The notes beneath the pieces are model-generated. The model saw only the letters and a list, made by a program, of their open reading frames with translations. It was not told the DNA's origin and did no database searches. Of a stretch of 64,000 nucleotides of DNA, positions 46,816 to 58,642 are shown in pieces (positions within the stretch are counted from its first letter, which is position 1; every line of letters starts with the position of its first letter). The stretch covers positions 1 through 64,000 of the forward strand of contig NZ_RHHS01000030.1 of assembly GCF_003710935.1 (NCBI RefSeq). The letters are read 5' to 3'. The position numbers and the translations under genes are program-made. The DNA comes from Brevibacillus gelatini (GTDB lineage Bacteria > Bacillota > Bacilli > Brevibacillales > Brevibacillaceae).

Positions 46816-47583
46816 ATGGAACCAGTCATCAACGTGCCGCTCTATGATGCGGAGCGCATTGACGATTTATTGACACACGAAATGAAAATTATTCAGAGCC
46901 ACGAGGTGTTCTGCTTTTCGATGGACGCTGTGCTGCTGGCGCGATTTGCATCCGTTCCCAAGCGCGGCAGAGTGCTCGACATGTGCACGGGCAACGGAGC
47001 GATCCCGCTTATCATGACTACGCGCACGCCGGAAGCCCGTTTTGACGGCATCGAGATTCAACAGCGACTGTTCGACATGGCCAGCCGGAACGTGATACTC
47101 AACGGTTTGACGGAGCGGATCGAGATGCACCACGGAGATGTCAAGGACGCTGTATCCATGTTCGGGTACGGAAAATTCGATCTGATTACGTGCAATCCGC
47201 CCTATATGCCTGCGACAAGCGGGGAGAAAAATATAAGCGAGCACTTTGCAATCGCCCGTCACGAGATATTGCTCTCGCTCGAAGACGTCATTCGGGTGGG
47301 CAGCCAGTTGTTGAAAAATGGCGGCAAGCTCGCTCTCGTCCACCGCTCTACCCGTCTGATCGATATTATTTCCCTGATGCGCCAGTACGGTATCGAGCCG
47401 AAGCGGATGCGTCTGGTTTATCCGCGCAAGGAGGCCGAACCGAACATGGTGCTGATCGAAGGGACCAGGGGCGGCAAGCCGGAGCTGAGGATTCAGCCGC
47501 CGCTGATTGTCTATGAAAATGGTGAGGAATACTGTGAAGAACTGCAGGAAATTTACTTCGGCAGACGAGATTCCCTCGCATAA
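46816..47583 (+). CDS. trmN6: tRNA1(Val) (adenine-37-N6)-methyltransferase type protein
   Basis: The 255-residue class I methyltransferase (YabB) shows motif [13 protein letters not shown] and the N6-adenine motif NPPY in [10 protein letters not shown]. The start [19 protein letters not shown] fits the family, which binds SAM in the cytosol. An AAGGAG lies 13 bases before ATG 46816, which is rather far. The 3' end overlaps the next gene by 50 bases. Confidence 0.88.
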   Translation: MEPVINVPLYDAERIDDLLTHEMKIIQSHEVFCFSMDAVLLARFASVPKRGRVLDMCTGNGAIPLIMTTRTPEARFDGIEIQQRLFDMASRNVILNGLTERIEMHHGDVKDAVSMFGYGKFDLITCNPPYMPATSGEKNISEHFAIARHEILLSLEDVIRVGSQLLKNGGKLALVHRSTRLIDIISLMRQYGIEPKRMRLVYPRKEAEPNMVLIEGTRGGKPELRIQPPLIVYENGEEYCEELQEIYFGRRDSLA

Positions 47584-47833
47584 GAGTCATTTTGTCTACA
47601 TTCTCGCCTGCGCGGACGGCTCCTTGTACACCGGCTATACAACGGAGCTGCGCCGCCGCCTGGCGATGCACAACGAAGGCAAGGGCGCGAAATACACCAG
47701 AGGGCGCGGGCCGCTTGCGCTTGTCTTTTGGGAAGAAGGGCCCGACCGTTCATGGGGCTTGAAGCGCGAGGAAGGAATCAAACGGCTGAATCGCAAGCAA
47801 AAAGAAGAATTGATTGGAGGGACGCCGCGATGA
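47534..47833 (+). CDS. yazA: GIY-YIG nuclease superfamily protein (YazA/UPF0213)
   Basis: The 99-residue protein is a bare GIY-YIG domain: [20 protein letters not shown] with the paired Tyr residues and a conserved Arg in LRRRLAMHN, and a C-terminal [18 protein letters not shown] helix. A repair or mobile-element role is not shown. GTG 47534 behind GTGAGG gives the same length as B. subtilis YazA, so it overlaps trmN6 by 50 bases. Its stop overlaps the rsmI start as ATGA. Confidence 0.85.
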   Translation: MKNCRKFTSADEIPSHKSHFVYILACADGSLYTGYTTELRRRLAMHNEGKGAKYTRGRGPLALVFWEEGPDRSWGLKREEGIKRLNRKQKEELIGGTPR

Positions 47834-48720
47834 ATATACAGCGCAGCTTTGCGCAGGAGGAAACAGGTGTCCTGTATCTGGTCGCAACGCCGATTGGCAA
47901 TCTCGATGATATGACCGTCCGCTGCCTGGAAACACTTCGGGCGGTTGATGTGATTGCCTGCGAGGATACGCGGCAAACAAGGAAGCTGTTGAACCATTTT
48001 CAAATCGAAAAGCGCACCGTGAGCTATCACGAACATAATAAGGAGGCGAGCGGACAGGGGCTGTTGCAGTGGCTGGCCGAAGGAAAACGGATCGCGCTGG
48101 TAAGCGACGCCGGGCTTCCTGCAATATCCGATCCGGGAGCTGATCTCGTGCGCGACGCGGTCGCCGCCGGGTACCCTGTCGTTCCGGTGCCGGGGGCAAA
48201 CGCCGGACTGACGGCGTTGATCGCCTCGGGGCTGCCGACAGACCGCTTTGTCTTTTGCGGATTTATCCATCGGGAAAACAAGGAACGGCGTGAAGAACTG
48301 GAACGGCTCAAGCGCTATCCGGAGACGCTGATTTTTTATGAAGCGCCACACCGCATTGAGAAGACGATTGCCGCGATGCGGGAAATGTGGGGGAATCGGC
48401 GGGCTGTGCTGGCGCGCGAACTGACCAAGCGCTACGAGGAATTCGTTCGCGGCACATTTGAAGAGCTGCTGGAATGGCTGGGAAGCGGCGAAGTGCGCGG
48501 CGAGTTTTGCCTGATTGTCGAAGGCTATACAGGCACAACTGCTGGTGAAGCAGACGAGGAAACCGTCTGGTGGCAGCAGCTGAGTGTTGTCCAGCATGTC
48601 GATCATTACTGCGAGCAAGGCCTGAGCAAAAAGGAAGCGATCAGGCAGACCGCAGACGATCGGGGTGTGCCCAAGCGCGATGTCTACAACGAGTATCATC
48701 GCGACCAGGAAATTGAGTAG
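47830..48720 (+). CDS. rsmI: 16S rRNA 2'-O-ribose C1402 methyltransferase
   Basis: RsmI methylates the ribose of C1402 in the 16S decoding centre. The 296-residue tetrapyrrole-methylase fold protein has [45 protein letters not shown] and [18 protein letters not shown] 47830 is coupled to the yazA stop (ATGA). Confidence 0.95.
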   Translation: MNIQRSFAQEETGVLYLVATPIGNLDDMTVRCLETLRAVDVIACEDTRQTRKLLNHFQIEKRTVSYHEHNKEASGQGLLQWLAEGKRIALVSDAGLPAISDPGADLVRDAVAAGYPVVPVPGANAGLTALIASGLPTDRFVFCGFIHRENKERREELERLKRYPETLIFYEAPHRIEKTIAAMREMWGNRRAVLARELTKRYEEFVRGTFEELLEWLGSGEVRGEFCLIVEGYTGTTAGEADEETVWWQQLSVVQHVDHYCEQGLSKKEAIRQTADDRGVPKRDVYNEYHRDQEIE

Positions 48721-48721
48721 G

Positions 48722-48755
48722 AAGCTGACCGTACCAGGTCGGCTTTTTCTTTTTG
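48722..48755 (+). terminator. Terminator after rsmI
   Basis: AAGCTGACC, loop, GGTCGGCTTTTT. Confidence 0.85.
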
Positions 48756-48789
48756 TCTTGTCCGCTCATCCGCGATCCCTGTCGACAAG

Positions 48790-48828
48790 ACAAATAGCCT
48801 TCGCAAGGGCTTGTCCCTTTGCGAAGGC
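48790..48828 (-). terminator. Terminator of abrB
   Basis: GCCTTCGCAAAGGG pairs with CCCTTGCGAAGGC on the minus strand, followed by TATTTGTCTTG. Confidence 0.7.
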
Positions 48829-48866
48829 GCAGCTTATGTAATGCAAGGATGTATGGAAATACGTGT

Positions 48867-49118
48867 TTAGCGTTTTGCGACAGGCATTTCAGTCAGGCAA
48901 TCCTGGCAAACGATTTTACCTTTAAAGTGAGATACTTTGTCAGCGTTTCCACAGAAAATACAAGCAGGCTCGTATTTTTTCAGGATGATGCGCTCACCAT
49001 CTACATAAATTTCCAGTGCGTCTTTTTCCGCGATACCCAGTGTGCGGCGCAATTCGATCGGAATAACGACACGACCCAGTTCATCTACTTTGCGAACAAT
49101 CCCCGTTGATTTCATCAT
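48867..49118 (-). CDS. abrB: Transition-state regulator AbrB
   Basis: The N-terminal DNA-binding swapped-hairpin domain (MKSTGIVRKVDELGRVVIPI and RRTLGIAEKDALEIYVDGE) is almost the same as B. subtilis AbrB, a repressor of post-exponential genes such as spoVG. The C-terminal part differs: residues 50-83 contain CIFCGNADKVSHFKGKIVCQDC, a probable zinc-binding C4 module. ATG 49118 (or 49115) follows GGGAGGAG. The gene faces away from metS and has Spo0A boxes in its leader. Confidence 0.95.
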   Translation of the reverse strand: MMKSTGIVRKVDELGRVVIPIELRRTLGIAEKDALEIYVDGERIILKKYEPACIFCGNADKVSHFKGKIVCQDCLTEMPVAKR

Positions 49119-49175
49119 AGTAAATTCTCCTCCCAAGTCTTAATATGTCGATGCTATTGTAAGCAATCATCGTTA

Positions 49176-49236
49176 ATCGTCAATATTCGACATTTTCTGT
49201 TGGGTTTATCATACCAGCGATTCCCAAAGGTGTCAA
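49176..49236 (-). promoter_or_regulatory. abrB promoter and tandem Spo0A boxes
   Basis: On the minus strand TTGACA (49231-49236), 17 bases, TATGAT (49208-49213). Just downstream TGTCGAA-TAT-TGACGAT (49192-49176) gives one perfect 0A box (TGNCGAA) and one with a single mismatch, in the same tandem arrangement as the Spo0A operator that represses B. subtilis abrB. Confidence 0.8.
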
Positions 49237-49365
49237 CATGGTTTTGACAATTCTTTGAAAAGAAAAGATTTTTATGAAAATAGAAAAGTTGATATACCAG
49301 CGTTTCATAGAAAGCCGGGAACAGTTTGGAGATTCGTATAGCTAAAATTAACTGGTAGTATATTG

Positions 49366-49412
49366 TGTCGAATCGGTCAGTTTATGTCGAATAAAGCCGC
49401 GTCTATTCGACA
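49366..49412. promoter_or_regulatory. Cluster of three perfect Spo0A boxes
   Basis: TGTCGAA occurs at 49366-49372 and 49385-49391, and its inverse TTCGACA at 49406-49412. They lie about 80-125 bases upstream of the metS promoter and 130-180 bases upstream of the abrB promoter. Confidence 0.6.
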
Positions 49413-49490
49413 AAAACACCTTGTCCTTGCTTTTTTTCCTATTCCTGTCATGCTCCAAATAAATCGTCAGCCGTTCGGCTCTCCTGGATG

Positions 49491-51876
<2,386 letters not shown>

Positions 51877-51903
51877 CGAGGGACAGGAAAGGAAGGACCT
51901 ATT

Positions 51904-52674
51904 TTGTTATTCGAAACGCACGCGCATCTGAACGCGAAGGAGTTCGACGAGGATCGCGAAGAAGTCATTGCCCGCGCCAGGGAAAACGGCGTCAGCACGA
52001 TTGTCAACATCGGGTTTAACGCAGAAACCATCCCGAGCTGCATGGAGCTTGCGAAAACCTATGATTTTATTTACGCAGTCGTAGGCTGGCACCCTCAGGA
52101 CGCGAAAGACATGACAGACGAGCATCTGGAATGGATCGAGGAGTTGAGTCGTGATCCGAAAGTAGTGGGACTGGGAGAAATGGGACTCGACTACTACTGG
52201 GATACGTCGCCAAAAGATGTGCAGGCAGAGGTGTTCCGCAAACAGATACGTCTGGCGCGAAAACTCGACCTGCCGATCATCATCCACAACCGGGACGCTC
52301 ACCAGGATGTTTTGACGATCCTCAAGGAAGAAAAAGCGGCGGAAGTCGGGGGTATTATGCACTGCTTCTCGGGTAGCTGGGAGACAGCGAAGCAGGCGCT
52401 GGACATGAATTTTTACATCTCGTTCGGCGGCCCGCTGACTTTCAAAAACGCGAAGCAGCCAAAAGAGGTAGCGGCCAAAGTACCGCTCGACAGGCTGTTG
52501 ATCGAAACAGACTGCCCGTACCTCACCCCGCACCCGTTCCGCGGCAAGCGAAATGAAAGTGGCTACGTGCGCTACGTCTGCGAGGAAATGGCGAACATTC
52601 GCGGCCTGTCCTACGAAGAAATGGCCCAAATCACTGCGGAAAACGCAAGGCGTCTGTTCCGCCTCCAACCGTAA
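51904..52674 (+). CDS. tatD: TatD family metal-dependent hydrolase
   Basis: The 256-residue TIM-barrel protein starts with the metal motif ETHAHLN and has GEMGLDYYW, IIHNRDA, GIMHCFSG and ETDCPYLTPHP, all conserved in TatD DNases. Roles in DNA repair and quality control have been reported; the in vivo substrate is uncertain. It starts at TTG 51904 behind GGAAGGA. Position after metS (yabD) is conserved. Confidence 0.94.
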   Translation: MLFETHAHLNAKEFDEDREEVIARARENGVSTIVNIGFNAETIPSCMELAKTYDFIYAVVGWHPQDAKDMTDEHLEWIEELSRDPKVVGLGEMGLDYYWDTSPKDVQAEVFRKQIRLARKLDLPIIIHNRDAHQDVLTILKEEKAAEVGGIMHCFSGSWETAKQALDMNFYISFGGPLTFKNAKQPKEVAAKVPLDRLLIETDCPYLTPHPFRGKRNESGYVRYVCEEMANIRGLSYEEMAQITAENARRLFRLQP

Positions 52675-52689
52675 AAAAAGCAAGCAAAA

Positions 52690-52731
52690 ACGGGAGATCA
52701 CGACTTGTCACGTGATTTCCCGTTTTTTTGC
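52690..52731 (+). terminator. Terminator after tatD
   Basis: AACGGGAGATCACG, loop, CGTGATTTCCCGTT, then TTTTT. Confidence 0.9.
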
Positions 52732-52783
52732 TCCTCCATGTTGTGGTTCTACTCGTTTTTTGTGGCGCATACCTTGAACAATG

Positions 52784-52926
52784 TGTCGAACGATTATTGT
52801 CCATCCGACATGGCGCCTCGACAGGAATATGCTACCATTCGCCATCCGGTTTTTGCTAGTCTGGTAGCGTCATCGCTTCGGCTGAGGAAGGGCAAATTTG
52901 ACAAAGCCAGAAAAGTAACATACAAT
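52784..52926 (+). promoter_or_regulatory. Spo0A-like boxes and promoter of yabE
   Basis: A SigA promoter TTGACA (52898-52903), 17 bases, TACAAT (52921-52926) precedes yabE, leaving a leader of about 110 bases in which I see no known riboswitch. Upstream lie one perfect 0A box TGTCGAA (52784-52790) and two inverted boxes with one mismatch each, TCCGACA (52804-52810) and CTCGACA (52817-52823). Confidence 0.6.
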
Positions 52927-53042
52927 CAAAGCCGACCTTGCTAAGTACTGGCCACTTCCAGAATATTGCTGCAATTACATCGACCCTTACCTGGCTAGAC
53001 AAGAGAAGCCTCGTGCTTTTCTAGGAAAAAGGAGTGTGGGAA

Positions 53043-54140
53043 ATGGAGTTACGCGCGATATGGGAAAGGTATAAGAATCGGGGGCTTGTTGTTTTCGGCA
53101 TCCTCGCTCTTGTGCTCGTTCCCATGATTGGCTATTTCTCTGCCCAGGCTACCCAGCCAAAACAGGTCACTTTTTCGTTGGACGGAGAAAGCCAGACGGT
53201 AGCTACCAAAGCGAGTACCGTTGAGCAGTTCCTGACCGAGCGAAACATTACGGTAACGGAAAAGGATTCCCTTCAACCAACACTTGAGACGAAGCTATCA
53301 GACGGAGCAACGATTACTTTACATACAGCCTGGTCCATTCCGGTCCAGGTTGACGGGCAGACCAAAACGATACAGACACTTAGCCGTGATGTTGCTGGCG
53401 CGTTGAAGGACAGCGGCATTGCGCTGGGTGAAAAGGACCGGGTAGAGCCGGCCTTGACCGCCTCGCTGACCAAGGACTCGAAAATCACGATCAAGCGCGT
53501 CGTCGAGAAGATGGTAAAAGTCGAGGAGCGAGTTACTTTTCAGGAAATACGCAAAAACGATCCATCGTTAGAAAAAGGCAAGTCCCGTATTTTGCAGAAC
53601 GGGCAAGAGGGTAAGGCAATTGCACACTACAAGCTGGTCATGGAAGACGGGAAGGAGGTCTCCCGTGAACTGGTGACAAGAGACGTGCTTGTACCGAAGA
53701 AAGACCAGATCGTCGCGGTGGGAACAGCGGTTCCTGCGCTGCAAAACAACGATTCGTCACAACGGGTCCTGGTCGCTTCAGCAACAGGCATGGTCTCGCG
53801 TGGTGGAAAAGTATTCAGGCCGAAAAAAGTGCTGAAAGGAGTTACCCTGACCGCCTATTCTCCTGCGGGGGGAGGCAAAAACCCTGGTTCGCCAGGCTAC
53901 GGCCGCACGGCGACGGGCGTGAAAGCCAAGGCAGGTCATACCATCGCTGTAGATCCAAAAGTGATTCCGTATGGCTGGTGGGTGTACATCGAGGGCGTCG
54001 GGTATCGCCGGGCAGAAGACACGGGCGGAGCGATGCGCGGCGGAAAAATTGACGTGTTTGTCAACACGGAGCGAGAGGCTGTTCAATTTGGCCGCAAGCG
54101 CAACAAAACCGTTTATATAATCGGGCCGCAGAAACCGTAG
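53043..54140 (+). CDS. yabE: Cell-wall protein with DUF348, G5 and 3D domains (YabE)
   Basis: The 365-residue exported protein has a membrane anchor (residues about 16-36), two DUF348 repeats (about 45-150), a G5 domain (about 155-230) and a C-terminal 3D domain (about 265-365) with DPKVIPYGWWVYIEG and DTGGAMRGGKIDVFV, whose Asp residues are catalytic in related lytic transglycosylases. It is expected to act on peptidoglycan like Rpf/Sps proteins. ATG 53043 has AAGGAG eight bases upstream. Confidence 0.93.
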   Translation: MELRAIWERYKNRGLVVFGILALVLVPMIGYFSAQATQPKQVTFSLDGESQTVATKASTVEQFLTERNITVTEKDSLQPTLETKLSDGATITLHTAWSIPVQVDGQTKTIQTLSRDVAGALKDSGIALGEKDRVEPALTASLTKDSKITIKRVVEKMVKVEERVTFQEIRKNDPSLEKGKSRILQNGQEGKAIAHYKLVMEDGKEVSRELVTRDVLVPKKDQIVAVGTAVPALQNNDSSQRVLVASATGMVSRGGKVFRPKKVLKGVTLTAYSPAGGGKNPGSPGYGRTATGVKAKAGHTIAVDPKVIPYGWWVYIEGVGYRRAEDTGGAMRGGKIDVFVNTEREAVQFGRKRNKTVYIIGPQKP

Positions 54141-54317
54141 GACAGGGGCAAACAGCTCCTGTCTTTTGTCTTTGGCGTTTTGGGAATAGTCGTGATAAGC
54201 TGTTTGATAGTTAGACGTTTGCAAGGCAGAAACGTTTCGCAAATCAAGGGCTTTTTGCCTGATTTTTTTGGAACACTATGACCAAACGCGACATTGTACG
54301 AAAGTGGGAGTACCATG

Positions 54318-54866
54318 ATGAAGATAAAAGAAGTAATCGTGGTGGAGGGGCGAGACGATACCGCTGCCATCAAGCGAGCGGTTAACGCGGACACGATTGA
54401 AACAGGCGGCTCCGCCATCCACCCAAGAACGATTGAAAAAATCCGGCTGGCCCAGCAAAAGCGCGGCGTCATTATTTTTACCGACCCGGATTACCAGGGA
54501 GAGCGCATCCGCAAAATTATCAGCCGATCGGTGCCGGGCTGCAAGCACGCCTTTATCACGCAAGAGGACGGGTGGAAAAAGGGCGATATCGGAGTAGAGA
54601 ACGCAACACCTGAAGTGATTGTTCGCGCCCTCTCGGAAGTGCGTACGGAGATGGCTGAAACGGCCGGAGAGATTACGGCTGACGATCTTTTAAAACACGG
54701 ATTGACGTCCGGCAGCGATGCCAAGGAGCGGAGAATCAAGCTGGGCGAAGCACTCGGCATCGGATACGCCAACGCCAAGCAAATGCTGCAACGGCTCAAT
54801 GCGTTTCAGATCAGTCGTGCGGAATTCGAGGCGGCGATTGAAGCCATCAACAAAGAGAGGGAGTAA
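54318..54866 (+). CDS. rnmV: Ribonuclease M5
   Basis: RNase M5 matures 5S rRNA precursors. The 182-residue TOPRIM protein shows VVEGRDDTAAIKRAV and the acidic FTDPDYQGERIRK motif. ATG 54318 gives the family start MKIKEVIVVEG; ATG 54315 would be three bases longer. The stop is four bases before rsmA, so they form an operon. Confidence 0.95.
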   Translation: MKIKEVIVVEGRDDTAAIKRAVNADTIETGGSAIHPRTIEKIRLAQQKRGVIIFTDPDYQGERIRKIISRSVPGCKHAFITQEDGWKKGDIGVENATPEVIVRALSEVRTEMAETAGEITADDLLKHGLTSGSDAKERRIKLGEALGIGYANAKQMLQRLNAFQISRAEFEAAIEAINKERE

Positions 54867-55766
<900 letters not shown>

Positions 55767-55775
55767 GACAAAATC

Positions 55776-55823
55776 CTCCCCTGTTTTTGTGCGGAAAAAA
55801 GCCAAAAACAGGGGTTTTTGTCG
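55776..55823 (+). terminator. Terminator after rsmA
   Basis: CCCCTGTTTTTG, loop, CAAAAACAGGGG, TTTTTG. Confidence 0.9.
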
Positions 55824-55954
55824 ACTCGGGCGTGAAAAACGGGCTTTGCAGCGGTCGAGCTATCGCGGGAAAGCTTTGTGGAAGCAAGGTTTTGCGAGGA
55901 CTTGCACATACTATGCAAAAGTGGTGACAAATATCTACTTTTTTAATGAAAAAA

Positions 55955-56030
55955 ACCCCGTTGACAAAATATCTGCGGGGTTGCTATAATTTTTTATTTC
56001 TTTGACAAAATAAATGTGAGCTGTTATAAT
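55955..56030 (+). promoter_or_regulatory. Tandem SigA promoters of veg
   Basis: P1: TTGACA (55961-55966), 18 bases, TATAAT (55985-55990). P2: TTGACA (56002-56007), 17 bases, TATAAT (56025-56030). Both have consensus hexamers. An inverted repeat ACCCCG (55955) / CGGGGT (55976) surrounds the P1 -35 element and is followed by a T-rich run, so the same DNA could also work as a terminator for incoming transcription. Confidence 0.85.
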
Positions 56031-56055
56031 AGATGTAAGCGAGGTGGATGGAACA

Positions 56056-56328
56056 ATGGCAAGAAACGCGTTACTTGACATTAAACGCAGTTTAGACGGG
56101 CACATTGGCGAGCGCATCCTTTTGAAAGCGAATGGAGGTCGCCGAAAAACCGTCGAACGAAGTGGCATCCTCGAAGAAACATACCCATCTGTGTTTGTAG
56201 TAAAGCTTGATGACGATCAACTCTTTGAGCGGGTCTCTTACAGCTACGCTGACATCTTGACGGAAACAGTAGAGTTGACGGTGTGCCGCGAAAACGAGCA
56301 CATCCGCATCACATTTGTACAACAGTAG
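56056..56328 (+). CDS. veg: Veg protein
   Basis: This 90-residue protein matches Veg, a small conserved protein that stimulates biofilm formation in B. subtilis by a poorly known route and is transcribed very strongly. It begins [20 protein letters not shown] and has [23 protein letters not shown] 56056 follows GAGGTGGA. Confidence 0.95.
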   Translation: MARNALLDIKRSLDGHIGERILLKANGGRRKTVERSGILEETYPSVFVVKLDDDQLFERVSYSYADILTETVELTVCRENEHIRITFVQQ

Positions 56329-56357
56329 AGCCCTTGTGGGTTCTACTGTTTTATTTT
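56321..56357 (+). terminator. Terminator of veg
   Basis: ACAGTAGAGCCC, TTGT, GGGTTCTACTGT, then TTTATTTTTG. The first arm covers the last veg codons. Confidence 0.85.
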
Positions 56358-56448
56358 TGCTATCAAAAGGTTGTAAATACTTGGGAAACAAGATGAAAAG
56401 CCTGGACTTGGCGCACACTATACCTGTCAACGGGGAAGGGAGGATGCT

Positions 56449-56628
56449 ATGGGACGCAGACGAGGAATGATGTCGGAGCAGTTCAAGATCGAACTCGCCA
56501 AGGAGCTTGGCTTTTACGACAAGGTAAAAGCGGAAGGATGGGGAGGCATCACGACGCGTGACGCGGGCAACATGGTGAAGCGGGCTGTACAGATTGCCGA
56601 AGAGGCGCTGGCGGCAAGACGTTTATAG
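56449..56628 (+). CDS. sspF: Small acid-soluble spore protein, alpha/beta type (SspF)
   Basis: The 59-residue protein has the SASP pattern: [20 protein letters not shown], then [20 protein letters not shown]. Such proteins coat spore DNA and protect it from damage, and are cleaved by Gpr after germination. ATG 56449 follows GGGAGGA. SigG should drive it; CACACTA (56414-56420) resembles a SigG -10 (CATNHTA), but the -35 is poor. Position between veg and ispE is conserved. Confidence 0.93.
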   Translation: MGRRRGMMSEQFKIELAKELGFYDKVKAEGWGGITTRDAGNMVKRAVQIAEEALAARRL

Positions 56629-56698
56629 GCTGTTAGCCATTGGTTGGCCGCAGGCGGACACATCCAATCTCACGGAGAAAACCATACAGACTCGTTGA

Positions 56699-56727
56699 CA
56701 GGGCCGGGGCTACCCGGCTTTTTTGCT
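56699..56727 (+). terminator. Terminator after sspF
   Basis: GCCGGG, GCTA, CCCGGC, TTTTTTG. Confidence 0.85.
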
Positions 56728-56868
56728 GCCAAAAACACTGCTGAATTTTCGAAATAACCGCAATGATCTCGCTCCTGTTCTTTTTGGGCGTTCAAGTGGC
56801 AGGAGAGAGATTGGCTATGCTACAATAGAAGACTAGGAAATTTAGTAAAGTAGGCAGAGGTGAACAAC

Positions 56869-57747
56869 GTGCGTATCTCGGTCAAAGCTCCGGCCAAAAT
56901 CAACCTGACCCTTGATGTGCTTGCCAAACGGCCGGACGGTTATCACGAAGTGGAAATGGTGATGACTACCGTCGACTTGGCAGATCGTGTAGACCTGACT
57001 CTGCGCGAAGATGGTGAGATTACGCTGGACTGCTCTGCCAGCTTCGTACCGGATGATATTCGCAATCATGCTTATAAAGCGGCAGTGCTCTTGCAAGAAC
57101 GCTATCAAGTGCGCCAAGGCGTACGATTGTATATCGACAAACAGATCCCGGTCGCGGCCGGACTGGCGGGCGGAAGCAGCGATGCGGCAGCGACGCTGCG
57201 CGGTTTGAACCAGTTGTGGAATCTCGGTTTGACCGTAGACGAGCTTGCGGAAATCGGCGCAGAGATCGGTTCTGACGTCCCTTTTTGCGTCTATGGAGGA
57301 ACTGCGCTGGCAAAAGGGCGCGGCGAAAAAATCACGCATCTGGGAACGCCCGCTCCTTGCTGGGTCATCCTGGCGAAGCCGCCAATCGGTGTATCCACTC
57401 CTGATGTATATGGAAACTTGCGTGTCGACAAAATCGACAACCATCCCGATACCAAACAAATGCTCCGGGCCATATCCGGGCAAGATTTTTCCCTGATGTG
57501 CCAGTCGCTCGGAAACGTACTGGAAAACGTCACGCTCTCGCTCTATCCGCAAGTGCGGCAAATCAAGGAGCTGATGATCGCCTCCGGAGCGGATGGCGTG
57601 CTGATGTCCGGCAGCGGTCCGACAGTATTTGCCCTCGTGCAAAAGGAAGCGAAAGTGCATCGGATCTACAATGCGCTCAGAGGATTTGTCAAAGATGTGT
57701 TTGTTGTCCGAATGTTAGGCTCTCAGGAAGGGGAAATACTTGCATGA
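56869..57747 (+). CDS. ispE: 4-diphosphocytidyl-2-C-methyl-D-erythritol kinase
   Basis: IspE phosphorylates CDP-ME in the MEP isoprenoid pathway. The 292-residue GHMP kinase shows [21 protein letters not shown], the ATP-binding [19 protein letters not shown] and [12 protein letters not shown] 56869, six bases after GAGGTG, gives the family start [15 protein letters not shown] 56860 would use the ribosome binding site itself as start. Confidence 0.96.
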   Translation: MRISVKAPAKINLTLDVLAKRPDGYHEVEMVMTTVDLADRVDLTLREDGEITLDCSASFVPDDIRNHAYKAAVLLQERYQVRQGVRLYIDKQIPVAAGLAGGSSDAAATLRGLNQLWNLGLTVDELAEIGAEIGSDVPFCVYGGTALAKGRGEKITHLGTPAPCWVILAKPPIGVSTPDVYGNLRVDKIDNHPDTKQMLRAISGQDFSLMCQSLGNVLENVTLSLYPQVRQIKELMIASGADGVLMSGSGPTVFALVQKEAKVHRIYNALRGFVKDVFVVRMLGSQEGEILA

Positions 57748-57777
57748 ACACGTATAAAAATGATACATTAGCAGCAT

Positions 57778-57790
57778 AATATTCGGTTTT
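57778..57790 (+). promoter_or_regulatory. PurR-box-like site before purR
   Basis: AATATTCGGTTTT matches the inverse PurR box AWWGTTCGGWWWT at 12 of 13 positions, between ispE and purR. It suggests autoregulation, as in B. subtilis. The partner box is not obvious. Confidence 0.5.
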
Positions 57791-57802
57791 GGAGGAAGAG
57801 CC

Positions 57803-58636
57803 ATGAAGAAATTGCGCAGAAGTGCACGTCTGGTTGACATGACGCAGCACTTGCTCGCCCATCCCCATACGCTGACTCCTCTCACTCTGTTTGCAGAACA
57901 ATACGGCGCGGCGAAATCATCCATCAGTGAAGACTTGTCGATCATCAAGGAAGCTTTTGAGGTCCAGGGTGTCGGCTTGTTGAAAACGGTGGCGGGAGCG
58001 GCAGGCGGAGTGAAGTATATTCCCCAGGTAAAAACGGAAGAGGCCCTTCACTTCATGCGCGAATTGATCGAGCAATTGGCCAATCCGGAAAGACTTTTGC
58101 CAGGCGGATATTTGTACATGTCCGACATCCTTGGCAATCCGGCGACGATGGCGAAGATCGGCAAGCTGTTTGCCACCGCTTATGCGGACAAAAACGTCGA
58201 TGTCGTCATGACGGTGGAGACCAAGGGAATTCCGCTCGCTTATGCGACGGCGATGTATTTGAACGTGCCTGTTGTCATTGTGCGCCGTGACAACAAGGTG
58301 ACGGAAGGTTCTGTGGTCAGCATCAATTATGTATCCGGTTCGAGCAAGCGGATTCAGACGATGTCTCTTGCTCGCCGCGGACTGGCCGAGCAGTCGCGTG
58401 TTCTGATTGTGGACGACTTCATGAAGGCGGGCGGCACGCTGCGCGGCATGATTGATCTGCTTCAGGAGTTCCGGGCGACTGTTGTGGGCTGCGGGGTGCT
58501 GGTAGAGACGACAGCGGATGTTTCCGAGCGTTTGATTGATGAATACGTATCTCTTGCCAGACTGCGGGATGTCGACTTCAAGGGCAAGCAGATCGAAATT
58601 GAGCTGGGCAGTTTTTTTGAAAATAGAGGGGAGTAG
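57803..58636 (+). CDS. purR: Purine operon repressor PurR
   Basis: The 277-residue protein has an N-terminal winged helix (KKLRRSARLVDMTQHLLAHP) and a phosphoribosyltransferase-like effector domain with the PRPP motif VLIVDDFMKAGGT near residue 200. PRPP binding releases it from PurR boxes. Start ATG 57803 follows GGAGGAAGAG. ridA follows after six bases. Confidence 0.96.
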   Translation: MKKLRRSARLVDMTQHLLAHPHTLTPLTLFAEQYGAAKSSISEDLSIIKEAFEVQGVGLLKTVAGAAGGVKYIPQVKTEEALHFMRELIEQLANPERLLPGGYLYMSDILGNPATMAKIGKLFATAYADKNVDVVMTVETKGIPLAYATAMYLNVPVVIVRRDNKVTEGSVVSINYVSGSSKRIQTMSLARRGLAEQSRVLIVDDFMKAGGTLRGMIDLLQEFRATVVGCGVLVETTADVSERLIDEYVSLARLRDVDFKGKQIEIELGSFFENRGE

Positions 58637-58642
58637 ATAAGA

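Noticed and set aside
52927-53042. Possible riboswitch in the yabE leader
   Set aside because: Cell-wall hydrolase genes can carry c-di-AMP riboswitches, but I could not find the conserved ydaO-type bases here.
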